A program made the position numbers and the translations under genes. A DNA stretch of 64,000 nucleotides from Vibrio orientalis CIP 102891 = ATCC 33934. GTDB taxonomy: Bacteria > Pseudomonadota > Gammaproteobacteria > Enterobacterales > Vibrionaceae. Location of the stretch: assembly GCF_000176235.1 (NCBI RefSeq), contig NZ_ACZV01000002.1:62001-126000 (forward strand). Direction: 5' to 3'. The notes beneath the pieces are model-generated. The model was not told the DNA's origin. It made no database searches and was given only the letters and a program-made list of their open reading frames with translations. Shown one piece after another: positions 9,943-18,955 of the stretch. Positions within the stretch are counted from its first letter, which is position 1, and each line of letters starts with the position of its first letter.

Positions 9943-9963
9943 TTAATTTGCATTGTAAAATAA
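9943..9963. promoter_or_regulatory. NagC-like operator upstream of nagB (proximal)
   Basis: TTAATTTGCATTGTAAAATAA is an imperfect palindrome with the ATTT...AAAT arms typical of NagC/Mlc operators, 37 bp before the nagB start. Confidence 0.4.
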
Positions 9964-10011
9964 GAGCGAATTTTAAGCTAGCGTTTTTGCGGGAGAGACG
10001 TTGTTTTTCTC

Positions 10012-10029
10012 TTATTTTAGATCAAATAA
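10012..10029. promoter_or_regulatory. NagC-like operator upstream of nagB (distal)
   Basis: TTATTTTAGATCAAATAA has perfect TTATTT/AAATAA arms around a 6-bp centre. Centre to centre it is about 68 bp from the proximal site, compatible with a repression loop as known for NagC in E. coli. Confidence 0.5.
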
Positions 10030-10080
10030 TGTGCATTTATCGGTGCGGATAGGAAGAATATTTGGCTTTTTTTCTCTTAT

Positions 10081-10115
10081 GAGAAAAGCGCACGCAAAGC
10101 GTTTCTTTGCGTGCG
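10081..10115 (-). terminator. Rho-independent terminator of the TRAP binding-protein gene
   Basis: CGCACGCAAAG and CTTTGCGTGCG form an 11-bp perfect stem with a 5-nt loop; on the minus strand it is followed by CTTTTCTC. Confidence 0.85.
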
Positions 10116-10121
10116 AAGAGG

Positions 10122-11204
10122 TTATTGATTGGTATCTAGATAAGCTTTAGAGGAAATATCAGTCCAAGCGCGAACTTTGGTTAAATACTGCTTCTGTGAC
10201 TCAATAATTTCTTTGGCCAGCGCATCTTTATTCGCTTGTTCTGCCAGCAATTCATTCGTCGCTGTTTGCATCGCCTCAAGGACTGCTGGTGGGAAGTCTC
10301 TCACCTTAATGTCTGGGTACTCAGCATTCATGGTGGCCCAGCTATTGGCATTAGCATCGACTGCTTGGGTATACATGTCGAAGGCGGCTACGCGGAAAGC
10401 AGTTTCTAGAATGGTTTGAAGATCCGCAGGTAGTTTGTCCCATGTCTTCTTATTAACTAAGAATTGGGTTTCAGAACCCGGTTCATGCCACGCGGTGTAG
10501 TAATAAGGGGCAATTTTTTGAAAGCCCATACGTAAGTCAAATGCAGGTCCAACCCATTCCAAGGCATCAATAGTGCCTCGTTCAAGAGAGGTATACAGTT
10601 CACCCGGTGCGATATTGGTTGGTTTAGCACCGACGCGTGCCATCACTTCGCCAGCAAATCCAGGGATACGAATTTTCAGCCCTTGTAGATCTTCAATGGA
10701 GTTTATCTCTTTCTTAAACCAACCGCCCATTTGAATATCAGAGTTACCGCCAGGGAAAGAAAGTAGGTTATGCGGCGCGTAGACCTTCTCCATTAACTCC
10801 ATACCACCACCACGGTAAAACCAAGCGTACTGCTCAGTTGAAATCATACCAAACGGCATCGAAGAGAAATAAAGTGTATTCGGGACCTTTCCTTTCCAGT
10901 AGTAAGAACTAGAGTGTCCTAAGTCATACTGACCTGACTTAACCATATCGAATATACCCAGAGGTGCCTTATGTTTGTTGGCGGAATCAATACGAATTTT
11001 TAGGCGTCCGTTGGACATCTCTTCGGCTAATTGTGCCATGTTCTTGGTGGCATCGCCTAAGATCGGGGTATTAGGGCCCCAAGTCTCAGCAAGCTTAAGG
11101 CGGTATACTTTTTCGGCACTGAAAACAGAAAATGAGCTCACCATTAGTGATAGTGAAAGAGCCCCTGTAAACAGAGAACGTAAGGGAGATTTTATTTGCA
11201 GCAT
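10122..11204 (-). CDS. TRAP-type transporter periplasmic solute-binding protein (DctP family), orphan
   Basis: Binds an organic anion in the periplasm for a tripartite ATP-independent transporter. 360 aa from the ATG at 11204; a TTG at 11210 is an alternative because AGGAAG lies 4 bp from TTG and 10 bp from ATG. A signal peptide is clear (basic start, LFTGALSLSLMVSSFSVFSA, cleavage before EKVYRL). Family features include the RIPGFAGEVMARVGAKPTNI segment with the Arg that usually contacts the ligand carboxylate, and GTIDALEWVGP. This form resembles binding proteins for 2-oxo acids or related acids. No DctQ or DctM membrane gene lies nearby, so the membrane partner must be encoded elsewhere. 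Substrate not determinable. Confidence 0.9.
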   Translation of the reverse strand: MLQIKSPLRSLFTGALSLSLMVSSFSVFSAEKVYRLKLAETWGPNTPILGDATKNMAQLAEEMSNGRLKIRIDSANKHKAPLGIFDMVKSGQYDLGHSSSYYWKGKVPNTLYFSSMPFGMISTEQYAWFYRGGGMELMEKVYAPHNLLSFPGGNSDIQMGGWFKKEINSIEDLQGLKIRIPGFAGEVMARVGAKPTNIAPGELYTSLERGTIDALEWVGPAFDLRMGFQKIAPYYYTAWHEPGSETQFLVNKKTWDKLPADLQTILETAFRVAAFDMYTQAVDANANSWATMNAEYPDIKVRDFPPAVLEAMQTATNELLAEQANKDALAKEIIESQKQYLTKVRAWTDISSKAYLDTNQ

Positions 11205-11418
11205 GACCAAGTGACTTCCTTATCATTGTGATAGTTATGAGAACCTAGCTTTTATCCAGTTTAATTTTTCGTCAATGTGATTTTTTCTTATATATAGAGG
11301 AAGGAATAGATAGAGGCTCTGAGTACAAGTCATCATGTAGTGTAAATGACTGAGTTTCTGATTATGAGTAATTGAAATGGTGCAATATGAGTTGATATAC
11401 AGGGAAAATATTTTGATA

Positions 11419-11447
11419 AGAGAAGTGCTGCATAGGTCACGCAGCAC
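11419..11447 (-). terminator. Terminator of the OlsF-like gene
   Basis: GTGCTGC and GCAGCAC form the stem; minus strand continues TTCTCTTATC. The rest of the 255-bp gap to the TRAP gene shows no gene; a 74-aa frame there has no family features. Confidence 0.6.
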
Positions 11448-11459
11448 CTGTTGGTTCAA

Positions 11460-13232
11460 CTAGTCGAGTGCGTACTCACGTATTAGCCCATGCTGCTTTA
11501 GATATTTTTCAGCTTCAATCGAGCCCATATAGCGAGCCAGTGTTTTGAGCGGTACGCGGCGGAGATCAACCATGATCAAACCGTCCAAAGCGTTGTTGAA
11601 GCAAGGATCCACATTGAAAGATATCAGTTTTCCGTTCAGCCCCAAGTATTGACGCAATAACACGGGCACACTTTTCCCCTCATCGATTCTTGCTATCAAA
11701 CGAGAGAGCAATTGCATGTCACCTAGTGCTGTAAGCATAGAAGTATTCCAGCTCTTATCCTTTATTGGGAGAGGATTGGACGGGGTGACGAATTCTGCGA
11801 TCTCAGGTTGGTAATGATGGAGCGCCATTGTCTCAGCCAATAAGTGCCTAGTTCGTTCGCTATAGTCATTGCTGATACTGACTGGGCCGAAGAGATGAGT
11901 GTATTTTGGGTTTCGCTCTACATAGGCGGAGATCCCTTTCCAAAGTAGCAGCAATGGCGCCATCGACTTTTGATACTTTTCATCGATCACCGAGCGTCCC
12001 ATCTCGATTGCAGGCCCGATACTATTAATAAAAGGTTGGTCGAAATGGAATAAAGTGCGCGAGTAGAGTCCTGTCATACCATGTTTGGCGATCAATTGAT
12101 CAACCAGTCCAAGACGATAAGCACCAACCAAAGTTTGCTTCTCTCGATCCCATATAAATAGCTGTAGATAGTCACGATCGAAACTATCTATATCAAGGTT
12201 TCTTCCTGTGCCTTCTCCGGCTTTTCTGAAGTTGATTTCACGTAGGCGCCCGATCTCATGCATGATCGAAGGAATACGCTCAGAAGGCGTGCAATAGACG
12301 TCGAACTCATTGTTGGTGAGTAATAGGTGGTCACTATTAAGAGATGCAAGATCATTAAGTCGATCTTCGATAGGTAAAGGATCGTCAATCGGAACTGGCG
12401 GAGTATGCATGCTCGGCGATGAAGTGTTGCTGGTGCTGTCTTGTTGAAGGTAGGTATTGAGACGCAGATAGCTGGTCATTTGTTCGTCAGACAATCCGTT
12501 GACTTCTTTGTATTTGATAGGTGAACCGATAGAGAGCAGGATTTTGTCACTGGTTTTATTGAGTAACTCTCGGCCGAGTAATAATGTCCTAAGTAGAGGG
12601 TGGACTTTACCTGCCAGATAGAATCGCTTGGAATTTTGTCCTTCAATAAAAATGGGCACTGAGGTTGCTCGTGATTTTCGAATTAAACGGCTAACGGAAT
12701 GACTCCAAGCTTTGTCGGTAACTTTATTGCTCTTTTTGTCGACTAACTGCGACACTTCTCCAGCAGGGAAAAGCAGTAATAGTCCACCTTTCGCTAAATG
12801 CTGATGTGCTTGACGAAGTGCGGTGAGGTTAGCTTGATGAGCATTGTGCCCGTCAAACACATCAACACCGATAAACAACCGGTCGAGTTCAGGAACCGTT
12901 TTAAGATATTGGTTAGCGAGAATTTGCACGTCATCGCGTACTTGCAGTAGTAGCTCTGCCAGAATTACACCTTCGACACAACCGAGGGGGTGATTGGCAA
13001 CAATGACTGTTGCACCTGATGCTGGCACATGAGCCAATGTCCCTTTCTGGACTTGATAGTCGATTCCAAGCACTTCTAGAGTGAATCTGAGAAATTGTTG
13101 TGTGTCGCAACCGGCTGGGCGCTCAGCGTAGAACTTATCAAGCTTAGAGAGGCCTGTTGCCCATTCAGTGAAATGTTCTCCAAGGCGAAAAGGGGTTTTA
13201 GTTGGTAAACGAAAAGGGCTAGAGACTTCCAT
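11460..13232 (-). CDS. olsF: Bifunctional acyltransferase, OlsF-like ornithine lipid synthase
   Basis: 590 aa with two enzyme domains. The N-terminal half (about 70-260) is a lysophospholipid acyltransferase-like domain with ANHPLGCVEG and LLLLFPAGEVSQ. The C-terminal half (about 310-570) is a GNAT-type acyl-ACP-dependent N-acyltransferase of the OlsB class (LREINFRKAGEGTGRNLDIDSFD, GPAIEMGRSVIDEKYQ). This is the architecture of OlsF, where the C-terminal domain acylates ornithine and the N-terminal domain adds the second acyl chain to give a phosphorus-free ornithine membrane lipid. Such genes are often labelled putative hemolysin, which is misleading. GAGGA precedes the ATG at 13232. A Pho-box-like site lies 92 bp upstream. 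Function is by family; activity is inferred. Confidence 0.85.
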   Translation of the reverse strand: MEVSSPFRLPTKTPFRLGEHFTEWATGLSKLDKFYAERPAGCDTQQFLRFTLEVLGIDYQVQKGTLAHVPASGATVIVANHPLGCVEGVILAELLLQVRDDVQILANQYLKTVPELDRLFIGVDVFDGHNAHQANLTALRQAHQHLAKGGLLLLFPAGEVSQLVDKKSNKVTDKAWSHSVSRLIRKSRATSVPIFIEGQNSKRFYLAGKVHPLLRTLLLGRELLNKTSDKILLSIGSPIKYKEVNGLSDEQMTSYLRLNTYLQQDSTSNTSSPSMHTPPVPIDDPLPIEDRLNDLASLNSDHLLLTNNEFDVYCTPSERIPSIMHEIGRLREINFRKAGEGTGRNLDIDSFDRDYLQLFIWDREKQTLVGAYRLGLVDQLIAKHGMTGLYSRTLFHFDQPFINSIGPAIEMGRSVIDEKYQKSMAPLLLLWKGISAYVERNPKYTHLFGPVSISNDYSERTRHLLAETMALHHYQPEIAEFVTPSNPLPIKDKSWNTSMLTALGDMQLLSRLIARIDEGKSVPVLLRQYLGLNGKLISFNVDPCFNNALDGLIMVDLRRVPLKTLARYMGSIEAEKYLKQHGLIREYALD

Positions 13233-13323
13233 GTGTCCTCACAATGATGCTGACTTTCATTTGAGGGTATGGGGCAGATATTACAGAGAAGCTTCAACTC
13301 AGTGAGAGATAGATGAAACAAGG

Positions 13324-13341
13324 GTGATACTTTAGTGACAG
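13324..13341 (-). promoter_or_regulatory. Pho-box-like PhoB site upstream of the OlsF-like gene
   Basis: Read on the minus strand, CTGTCACTAAAGTATCAC fits the CTGTCAY-4 bp-CTGTCAY PhoB consensus: first half 7 of 7, AT-rich centre TAAA, second half 5 of 7. It lies 92 bp upstream of the start, with only a weak -10 (TATCTC) at a suitable distance. Confidence 0.6.
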
Positions 13342-13617
13342 TCGCTAGAGTTTAGCCTTTTCTTAGCTCAGCTCGTGTAATAATGATTATTTAATCAATC
13401 TAAAAAATATATCGCTCACAAAACATACTAATTTTGTATCTCGGCAAAAGTTTAATTGCTAAGTTTTATATGCGGGTATCGCTATCACTGTAACACATAG
13501 GCGTTAGACCTTGGTGAGGATAGCAAGCCAAATTACCTTCGTTTTTGCTGATCTGGAATGCCTCACCTTAAGAGGTAAAACGGGAACCTTAGGTTCCCGT
13601 TGTTGTATATGTCAGAT
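13342..13617. other. Gap between olsF-like gene and ispB, with a perfect hairpin
   Basis: No gene seen. The notable element is AACGGGAACC-TTA-GGTTCCCGTT at 13579-13601, a 10-bp perfect stem. On the minus strand it runs into TTTTA, on the plus strand into TTGTTGTAT. It could end a short unannotated RNA or be a second terminator behind ispB. The remainder is AT-rich. Confidence 0.35.
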
Positions 13618-13619
13618 AG

Positions 13620-13647
13620 CAAAAAGCCTGAGCAGGTACTCAGGCTA
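13620..13647 (-). terminator. Rho-independent terminator of ispB
   Basis: Minus strand AGCCTGAG and CTCAGGCT form the stem followed by TTTTT, 22 bp past the ispB stop. Confidence 0.8.
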
Positions 13648-13668
13648 TTTATCGCTATAAAGGTAGAG

Positions 13669-14640
13669 TTAGCTTGTCCGGTGTACAGCCATATGCGCAA
13701 TCGTCACGAGTGCTTGTTTGTACACCGACTCTTCTAATACGTTTAGTTCAGCAATGGCTTTATCCGCTTCTTGGTAGGCTTTTTGGCGGGTATACTCCAA
13801 AGAGCCCGTTTGTTCCATCGCTGCAAGAATATCGTTTAGGCGCTCCATTCCGTTCGCTTTCTCAATCGCTTCACGAATCATCGCGGTTTGCTCAGCACTA
13901 CCATTTTTCATTGCATAAAGCAGTGGTAGGGTAGGCTTGCCTTCTGCAAGGTCATCACCAACGTTTTTGCCCATCTCATCGCCGTCCGATGTGTAATCCA
14001 TCACATCGTCAATAAGTTGGAATGCAGTGCCTAAGTATTTGCCGTAGTTCTGCAGTGCAAGTTCGACGTCTTCAGGAGCATCATTAAGAATCGCGCCAAT
14101 TTGTGTTGCGGCTTCGAACAGGCGGGCGGTCTTAGAATAGATGACCTGCATGTAGCTTTCTTCTGTCGTGTCAGGGTTATTACAGTTCATTAATTGTTGA
14201 ACTTCACCCTCGGCGATGACGTTCACCGCATCACTCATTAGCTTAAGGATCTTTAAAGATCCTAGTTCAGTCATCATCTGAAATGAGCGTGTGTAAATAA
14301 AGTCACCAACCAAAACGCTTGCCGCATTACCAAAGGCTGCGTTGGCAGTGGCTTTACCACGGCGCATGTCGGACTCATCAACGACATCATCGTGAAGCAA
14401 TGTCGCGGTGTGGATGAATTCGATAAACGCTGCAGAAGTTGTATGTGCTTCACCTTGGTAGCCTAGGGCTCTTGCAGATAAAACAGCCAAAAGAGGGCGA
14501 ATGCGTTTACCACCACCGCTAACGATGTAGAAACCCAGTTGATTGATTAAAGAGACATCAGAGTTGAGTTGTGCATGAATTGTTTCGTTCACTTTTGCCA
14601 TGTCATCGGCGGTGAGTGCTTGGATAGCTTTAAAATCCAT
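13669..14640 (-). CDS. ispB: Octaprenyl diphosphate synthase
   Basis: Builds the C40 prenyl side chain of ubiquinone and menaquinone from FPP and IPP. 323 aa from the ATG at 14640 (MDFKAIQ), equal to the E. coli length; the longer frame to 14706 is rejected because it would run through the ispB-rplU promoter region. Seen: GGGKRIRPLL for IPP binding, first aspartate-rich motif DDVVDESDMRRG (about residues 84-95) and second motif QLIDDVMDYTSDGDEMGKNVGDD (about 209-231). Transcribed divergently from rplU, as in E. coli. Confidence 0.97.
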   Translation of the reverse strand: MDFKAIQALTADDMAKVNETIHAQLNSDVSLINQLGFYIVSGGGKRIRPLLAVLSARALGYQGEAHTTSAAFIEFIHTATLLHDDVVDESDMRRGKATANAAFGNAASVLVGDFIYTRSFQMMTELGSLKILKLMSDAVNVIAEGEVQQLMNCNNPDTTEESYMQVIYSKTARLFEAATQIGAILNDAPEDVELALQNYGKYLGTAFQLIDDVMDYTSDGDEMGKNVGDDLAEGKPTLPLLYAMKNGSAEQTAMIREAIEKANGMERLNDILAAMEQTGSLEYTRQKAYQEADKAIAELNVLEESVYKQALVTIAHMAVHRTS

Positions 14641-14797
14641 TGTAAATCCGGCTGAAGTTAGAACTAGTAAGGTATTCTTATCGAGTTTATTTGCTGAATA
14701 ATACACTAAAAAACGTTGATTAATACATGCTTAACGGGCATGATCTCGGCACTTTTCATTGGCGATTAGCTTTTCGCCAATTTTTTCAAAATATGGC

Positions 14798-14826
14798 TTG
14801 TCATAGGTGCGACCTTTCTGTAGAAT
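14798..14826 (+). promoter_or_regulatory. Sigma-70 promoter of rplU-rpmA
   Basis: TTGTCA, 17-bp spacer, TAGAAT: 5 of 6 and 5 of 6 matches, about 80 bp before rplU. Confidence 0.75.
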
Positions 14827-14908
14827 CTGCGCCCTATTGATGATTAGTTTAGCGCACACCCTTGATGCTCATATAGCATACGGCTGTGCGGAAAAAGCGG
14901 AGTAAGAT

Positions 14909-15220
14909 ATGTACGCTGTTTTCCAATCTGGTGGTAAACAACACCGTGTAAGCGAAGGTCAAACTCTTCGTTTAGAGAAATTAGACGTTGAAACTGGTGC
15001 AACTGTTGAATTTGAAAAAGTTCTTCTTGTTGCTAACGGTGAAGACATTAAAGTTGGTGCTCCTCTTGTTGAGGGCGGCAAAGTAGTTGCAGAAGTTGTA
15101 CAACACGGTCGTGGCGATAAAGTTAAAATCGTTAAATTCCGTCGTCGTAAGCATTCTCGCAAACAAGCTGGTCACCGTCAGTGGTTCACGGAAGTGAAAA
15201 TCACTGGTATCAACGCTTAA
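14909..15220 (+). CDS. rplU: 50S ribosomal protein L21
   Basis: Structural protein of the large subunit that binds 23S rRNA. 103 aa, the usual length. It starts [14 protein letters not shown] and ends with the basic [19 protein letters not shown] segment typical of L21. A GCGGAGTAAGAT ribosome-binding region precedes the ATG. First gene of a pair with rpmA, 20 bp apart. Confidence 0.99.
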   Translation: MYAVFQSGGKQHRVSEGQTLRLEKLDVETGATVEFEKVLLVANGEDIKVGAPLVEGGKVVAEVVQHGRGDKVKIVKFRRRKHSRKQAGHRQWFTEVKITGINA

Positions 15221-15240
15221 TCGATTAGGAGAGTTTAACA

Positions 15241-15498
15241 ATGGCACACAAAAAAGCTGGTGGTTCTACTCGTAACGGCCGCGATTCAGAAAGCAAACGT
15301 CTAGGTGTTAAGCGTTTCGGTGGTGAGTCTGTTCTTGCAGGTAACATCATCGTTCGTCAACGTGGTACTAAGTTCCACGCTGGTACTAACGTTGGTATCG
15401 GTAAAGACCACACTCTTTTCGCTCTTACTGAAGGTAAAGTGAAATTCGAAGTGAAAGGTCCTAAAAACCGTAAATTCGTTAGCATCGAAGCTGAGTAA
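15241..15498 (+). CDS. rpmA: 50S ribosomal protein L27
   Basis: 85 aa large-subunit protein near the peptidyl transferase centre. The N terminus [19 protein letters not shown] is the hallmark sequence, with no N-terminal extension of the Firmicutes type. GGAG lies upstream. Followed by a strong terminator, so obgE is at least partly a separate unit. Confidence 0.99.
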   Translation: MAHKKAGGSTRNGRDSESKRLGVKRFGGESVLAGNIIVRQRGTKFHAGTNVGIGKDHTLFALTEGKVKFEVKGPKNRKFVSIEAE

Positions 15499-15546
15499 TT
15501 AAACCTAGTTTAATTTATTCATTAGCTTTCAAGCTGAATTCAAAAG

Positions 15547-15571
15547 CCCTGCCGATTCGGCGGGGTTTTTT
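15547..15571 (+). terminator. Rho-independent terminator after rpmA
   Basis: CCCTGCCG and CGGCGGGG (one G-T pair) with an ATT loop, followed by six Ts. Confidence 0.9.
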
Positions 15572-15699
15572 ATTTATGGTGACTTTGAGTTTGCCAGTAT
15601 GGTGGAATTAATACTAAGGCACTCTGTAAAGAGTCCCTTCATATTTGTTCCAGTAGCAGAACAGTGAAGATCTCAGGTGATCAGTCTGAAACTGGAATC

Positions 15700-15708
15700 T
15701 GCTAGAAT
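15700..15708 (+). promoter_or_regulatory. Candidate extended -10 promoter of obgE
   Basis: TGCTAGAAT is a TGn-extended -10 about 92 bp before obgE, with no clear -35. The rest of the 301-bp gap 15499-15799 shows only the rpmA terminator. Confidence 0.45.
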
Positions 15709-15796
15709 TTATATCATTCACTTTTCCTAATGAGATAGGGAGAGCTGAGATGATATTTGCAACGCAGCTACGTTAAGTAGCACAAGGGCGGAGTAA

Positions 15797-16975
<1,179 letters not shown>

Positions 16976-16991
16976 CAGCTAAGAAAAGTTT

Positions 16992-17017
16992 AAGCCGCAA
17001 TGTTTATTGCGGCTTTT
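16992..17017 (+). terminator. Rho-independent terminator of obgE
   Basis: AAGCCGCAAT-GTTT-ATTGCGGCTT followed by TTTT. Confidence 0.9.
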
Positions 17018-17090
17018 TTGTGTCTATATCAAATCATGCCTGAGCATTTCTCTGCAAAATAGGTGCATTCTAAAGGAGTAGGATAGAATC

Positions 17091-17858
17091 ATGGCATCCA
17101 AACAACGAGCAGTCTCTCGTTTAATCGCCCAAGCGGGGCAAATGCTTTTAGCTCATGGTGCTGAAAGTACTCTGGTTGGTGACCTTATGCGTCGCTTTGG
17201 TTTAGCAGCTGGTATGGACGAAGTTGAAGTGTCGTTATCCGCTAGTTCATTGGTTGTTACCACCGTTTACCAAGAACATTGCATTACCACTGCTCGTCGC
17301 TGTCCCGATCGCGGCATTAATATGTGGGCAATTACCCAAGTTCAACGCATCTGCATTATGCTTGAACGCGGCATTATTGATTACTCACTTGCACAGAAAA
17401 AACTCGATGCTATCAGCCCTGAACGTTATAACCGTTGGCTAGTCGTTTTCATGATAGGTCTCTCTTGTGCTGCTTTTAGTCATTTAGCGGGCGGTGATTG
17501 GGTGGTATTTGCGATGACTTTTATTGCATCCTCTACCGGTATGGTGGTGAGACAAGAGATTGGTCATCGCCATTTCAATCCACTGATGAACTTCACCGCC
17601 ACTGCTTTTGTGACCACAGTGGTATCTGCTCAAGCGGTGATTTACCAACTAGGTAATTCGCCATCATTAGTTATGGCTTCTTCGGTGCTGATGTTGGTTC
17701 CCGGTTTTCCGTTGATCAATTCCGTCGCGGATATGCTTAAAGGGTACATCAATATGGGCATCGCTCGATTCGTTATGGCGAGCCTGTTGACTCTAGCAAC
17801 CAGTCTCGGAATTGTTGCTGCGATGAGTCTCGTTGGGGTGTCGGGGTGGGTAGTATGA
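17091..17858 (+). CDS. yjjP: YjjP-like subunit of a ThrE-family (DUF1212) exporter
   Basis: 255 aa integral membrane protein. A soluble N-terminal part of about 110 residues (ESTLVGDLMRRFGLAAGMDEVEVSLSASSLVVTT) is followed by about five hydrophobic segments ending ALAT...VSGWVV. The family is related to the split form of threonine/serine exporter ThrE; in E. coli YjjPB has been linked to succinate export. AAAGGAG precedes the start. Its stop overlaps the yjjB start by ATGA, which suggests translational coupling and a two-subunit complex. Substrate here is not established. Confidence 0.9.
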   Translation: MASKQRAVSRLIAQAGQMLLAHGAESTLVGDLMRRFGLAAGMDEVEVSLSASSLVVTTVYQEHCITTARRCPDRGINMWAITQVQRICIMLERGIIDYSLAQKKLDAISPERYNRWLVVFMIGLSCAAFSHLAGGDWVVFAMTFIASSTGMVVRQEIGHRHFNPLMNFTATAFVTTVVSAQAVIYQLGNSPSLVMASSVLMLVPGFPLINSVADMLKGYINMGIARFVMASLLTLATSLGIVAAMSLVGVSGWVV

Positions 17859-18328
17859 TCAACTTGGATCTATTGTTCGGCCTGCTGAATGATATGTTTT
17901 TTGCCGCGATTCCTGCGGTTGGATTTGCTTTGGTATTTAACGTGCCACAAAAGGCGTTAATTTATTGTGCCCTAGGTGGTGCAATCGGCCATGGCTCACG
18001 CTATTTGATGATGCACTTTGGTATTCCCATTGAGTGGGCAACGTTCTTCGCAGCGATGATTGTCAGTATGGTCGGTATTCATTGGTCTGCGCGATTTTTT
18101 GCTCATCCGAAAGTTTTTACTGTTGCCGCATTAATCCCAATGGTTCCGGGTGTGTTTGCTTTTAAAGCCATGATTGCCTTGGTTGAGCTGAACCATCGTG
18201 GCTATTCACCGGAGTTGGTTGCGATGTTAATGGAGAACTTCCTTAAAGCGATGTTTATTATTGCTGGTTTAGCGGTTGGCTTAGCGATGCCTGGCTTGTT
18301 ATTCTATCGACGAAAACCAATTGTGTAA
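17855..18328 (+). CDS. yjjB: YjjB-like subunit of a ThrE-family (DUF3815) exporter
   Basis: 157 aa, mostly hydrophobic with four to five membrane helices; conserved PMVPGVFAFKAMIALV segment. Start at 17855 chosen for the ATGA overlap with yjjP; an upstream GTG at 17846 is less likely. Together with YjjP it makes the equivalent of one full-length ThrE. Followed by folA after 21 bp, possibly in the same transcript. Confidence 0.9.
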   Translation: MINLDLLFGLLNDMFFAAIPAVGFALVFNVPQKALIYCALGGAIGHGSRYLMMHFGIPIEWATFFAAMIVSMVGIHWSARFFAHPKVFTVAALIPMVPGVFAFKAMIALVELNHRGYSPELVAMLMENFLKAMFIIAGLAVGLAMPGLLFYRRKPIV

Positions 18329-18349
18329 GGCTATATTAGGAGTACAGGA

Positions 18350-18832
18350 ATGATCATTAGTATGATCGCCGCAATGGCACAGGATCGAGTTATTGGAATA
18401 GACAATCAAATGCCATGGCATCTTCCTGCTGATTTTGCTTGGTTTAAGCGTTGCACTATGGGTAAGCCTGTTGTGATGGGGCGCAAGACTTATGAGTCGA
18501 TTGGTCGCCCACTACCGGGGCGCCAGAACATTGTTATCAGTCGTGATGCATCGCTAGTGATTGAAGGGGTAACGACGGTCACCTCGATTGAAGAGGCACT
18601 AACCGCTGCTGGCGAAGTTGAAGAAGTGATGATCATTGGTGGTGGGACTATTTATCAAGCATGCCTACCTAAAGCCAATAAACTGTATGTCACTCATATT
18701 GAAGCAGAGATTAACGGCGATACTCAGTTCCCAGCTTGGGGTGATGAGTTTAAAGAGACTTACGCTGAGGCTTATGCTGCCGATGAAAAGAACGCTTACG
18801 ATATGCGTTTTGTGGTGCTAGAGAGAGGCTAA
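18350..18832 (+). CDS. folA: Dihydrofolate reductase
   Basis: Reduces dihydrofolate to tetrahydrofolate with NADPH; target of trimethoprim. 160 aa (E. coli 159). Seen: MISMIAAMAQDRVIGIDNQMPWHLPADFAWFK with the active-site Asp/Trp region near 20-32, GRKTYESIGRPLPGR for NADPH binding, and IIGGGTIY near 95. This is the ordinary chromosomal type, not a plasmid dfr variant. Faces apaH across a repeat element. Confidence 0.98.
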   Translation: MIISMIAAMAQDRVIGIDNQMPWHLPADFAWFKRCTMGKPVVMGRKTYESIGRPLPGRQNIVISRDASLVIEGVTTVTSIEEALTAAGEVEEVMIIGGGTIYQACLPKANKLYVTHIEAEINGDTQFPAWGDEFKETYAEAYAADEKNAYDMRFVVLERG

Positions 18833-18860
18833 ATACCAATTTCTGAGGTATTAAACTATC

Positions 18861-18950
18861 GTCATTCTAAAGAGCGACGAAGGAGAGAGTAGGGAATCTA
18901 TAAGCACTTTTCTAGATCCCGAACTCGTTCGTAGCTCACTCTGAAGGTGA
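18861..18950 (+). repeat. Solitary degenerate copy of the palindromic repeat
   Basis: Begins GTCATTCTAAAGAGCGACGA and closely follows the unit described at 60827-61695, with a shortened loop and a degraded 3' end. It fills the gap between convergent folA and apaH, ending 6 bp before the apaH stop. No classical terminator is visible there. Confidence 0.8.
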
Positions 18951-18955
18951 AGTAT

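Noticed and set aside
12188..12388. Short frames inside the OlsF-like gene
   Set aside because: They lie in other frames of an intact 590-codon gene and have no supporting features.
11460..13232. Annotation of the two-domain acyltransferase as hemolysin
   Set aside because: Both domains are lipid acyltransferases; the hemolysin label in databases comes from an old indirect assay of homologues.
13375..13400. Possible Fur box (TAATAATGATTATTTAATC)
   Set aside because: Only about one half matches the GATAATGATAATCATTATC consensus, and the AT-rich setting makes chance matches likely.
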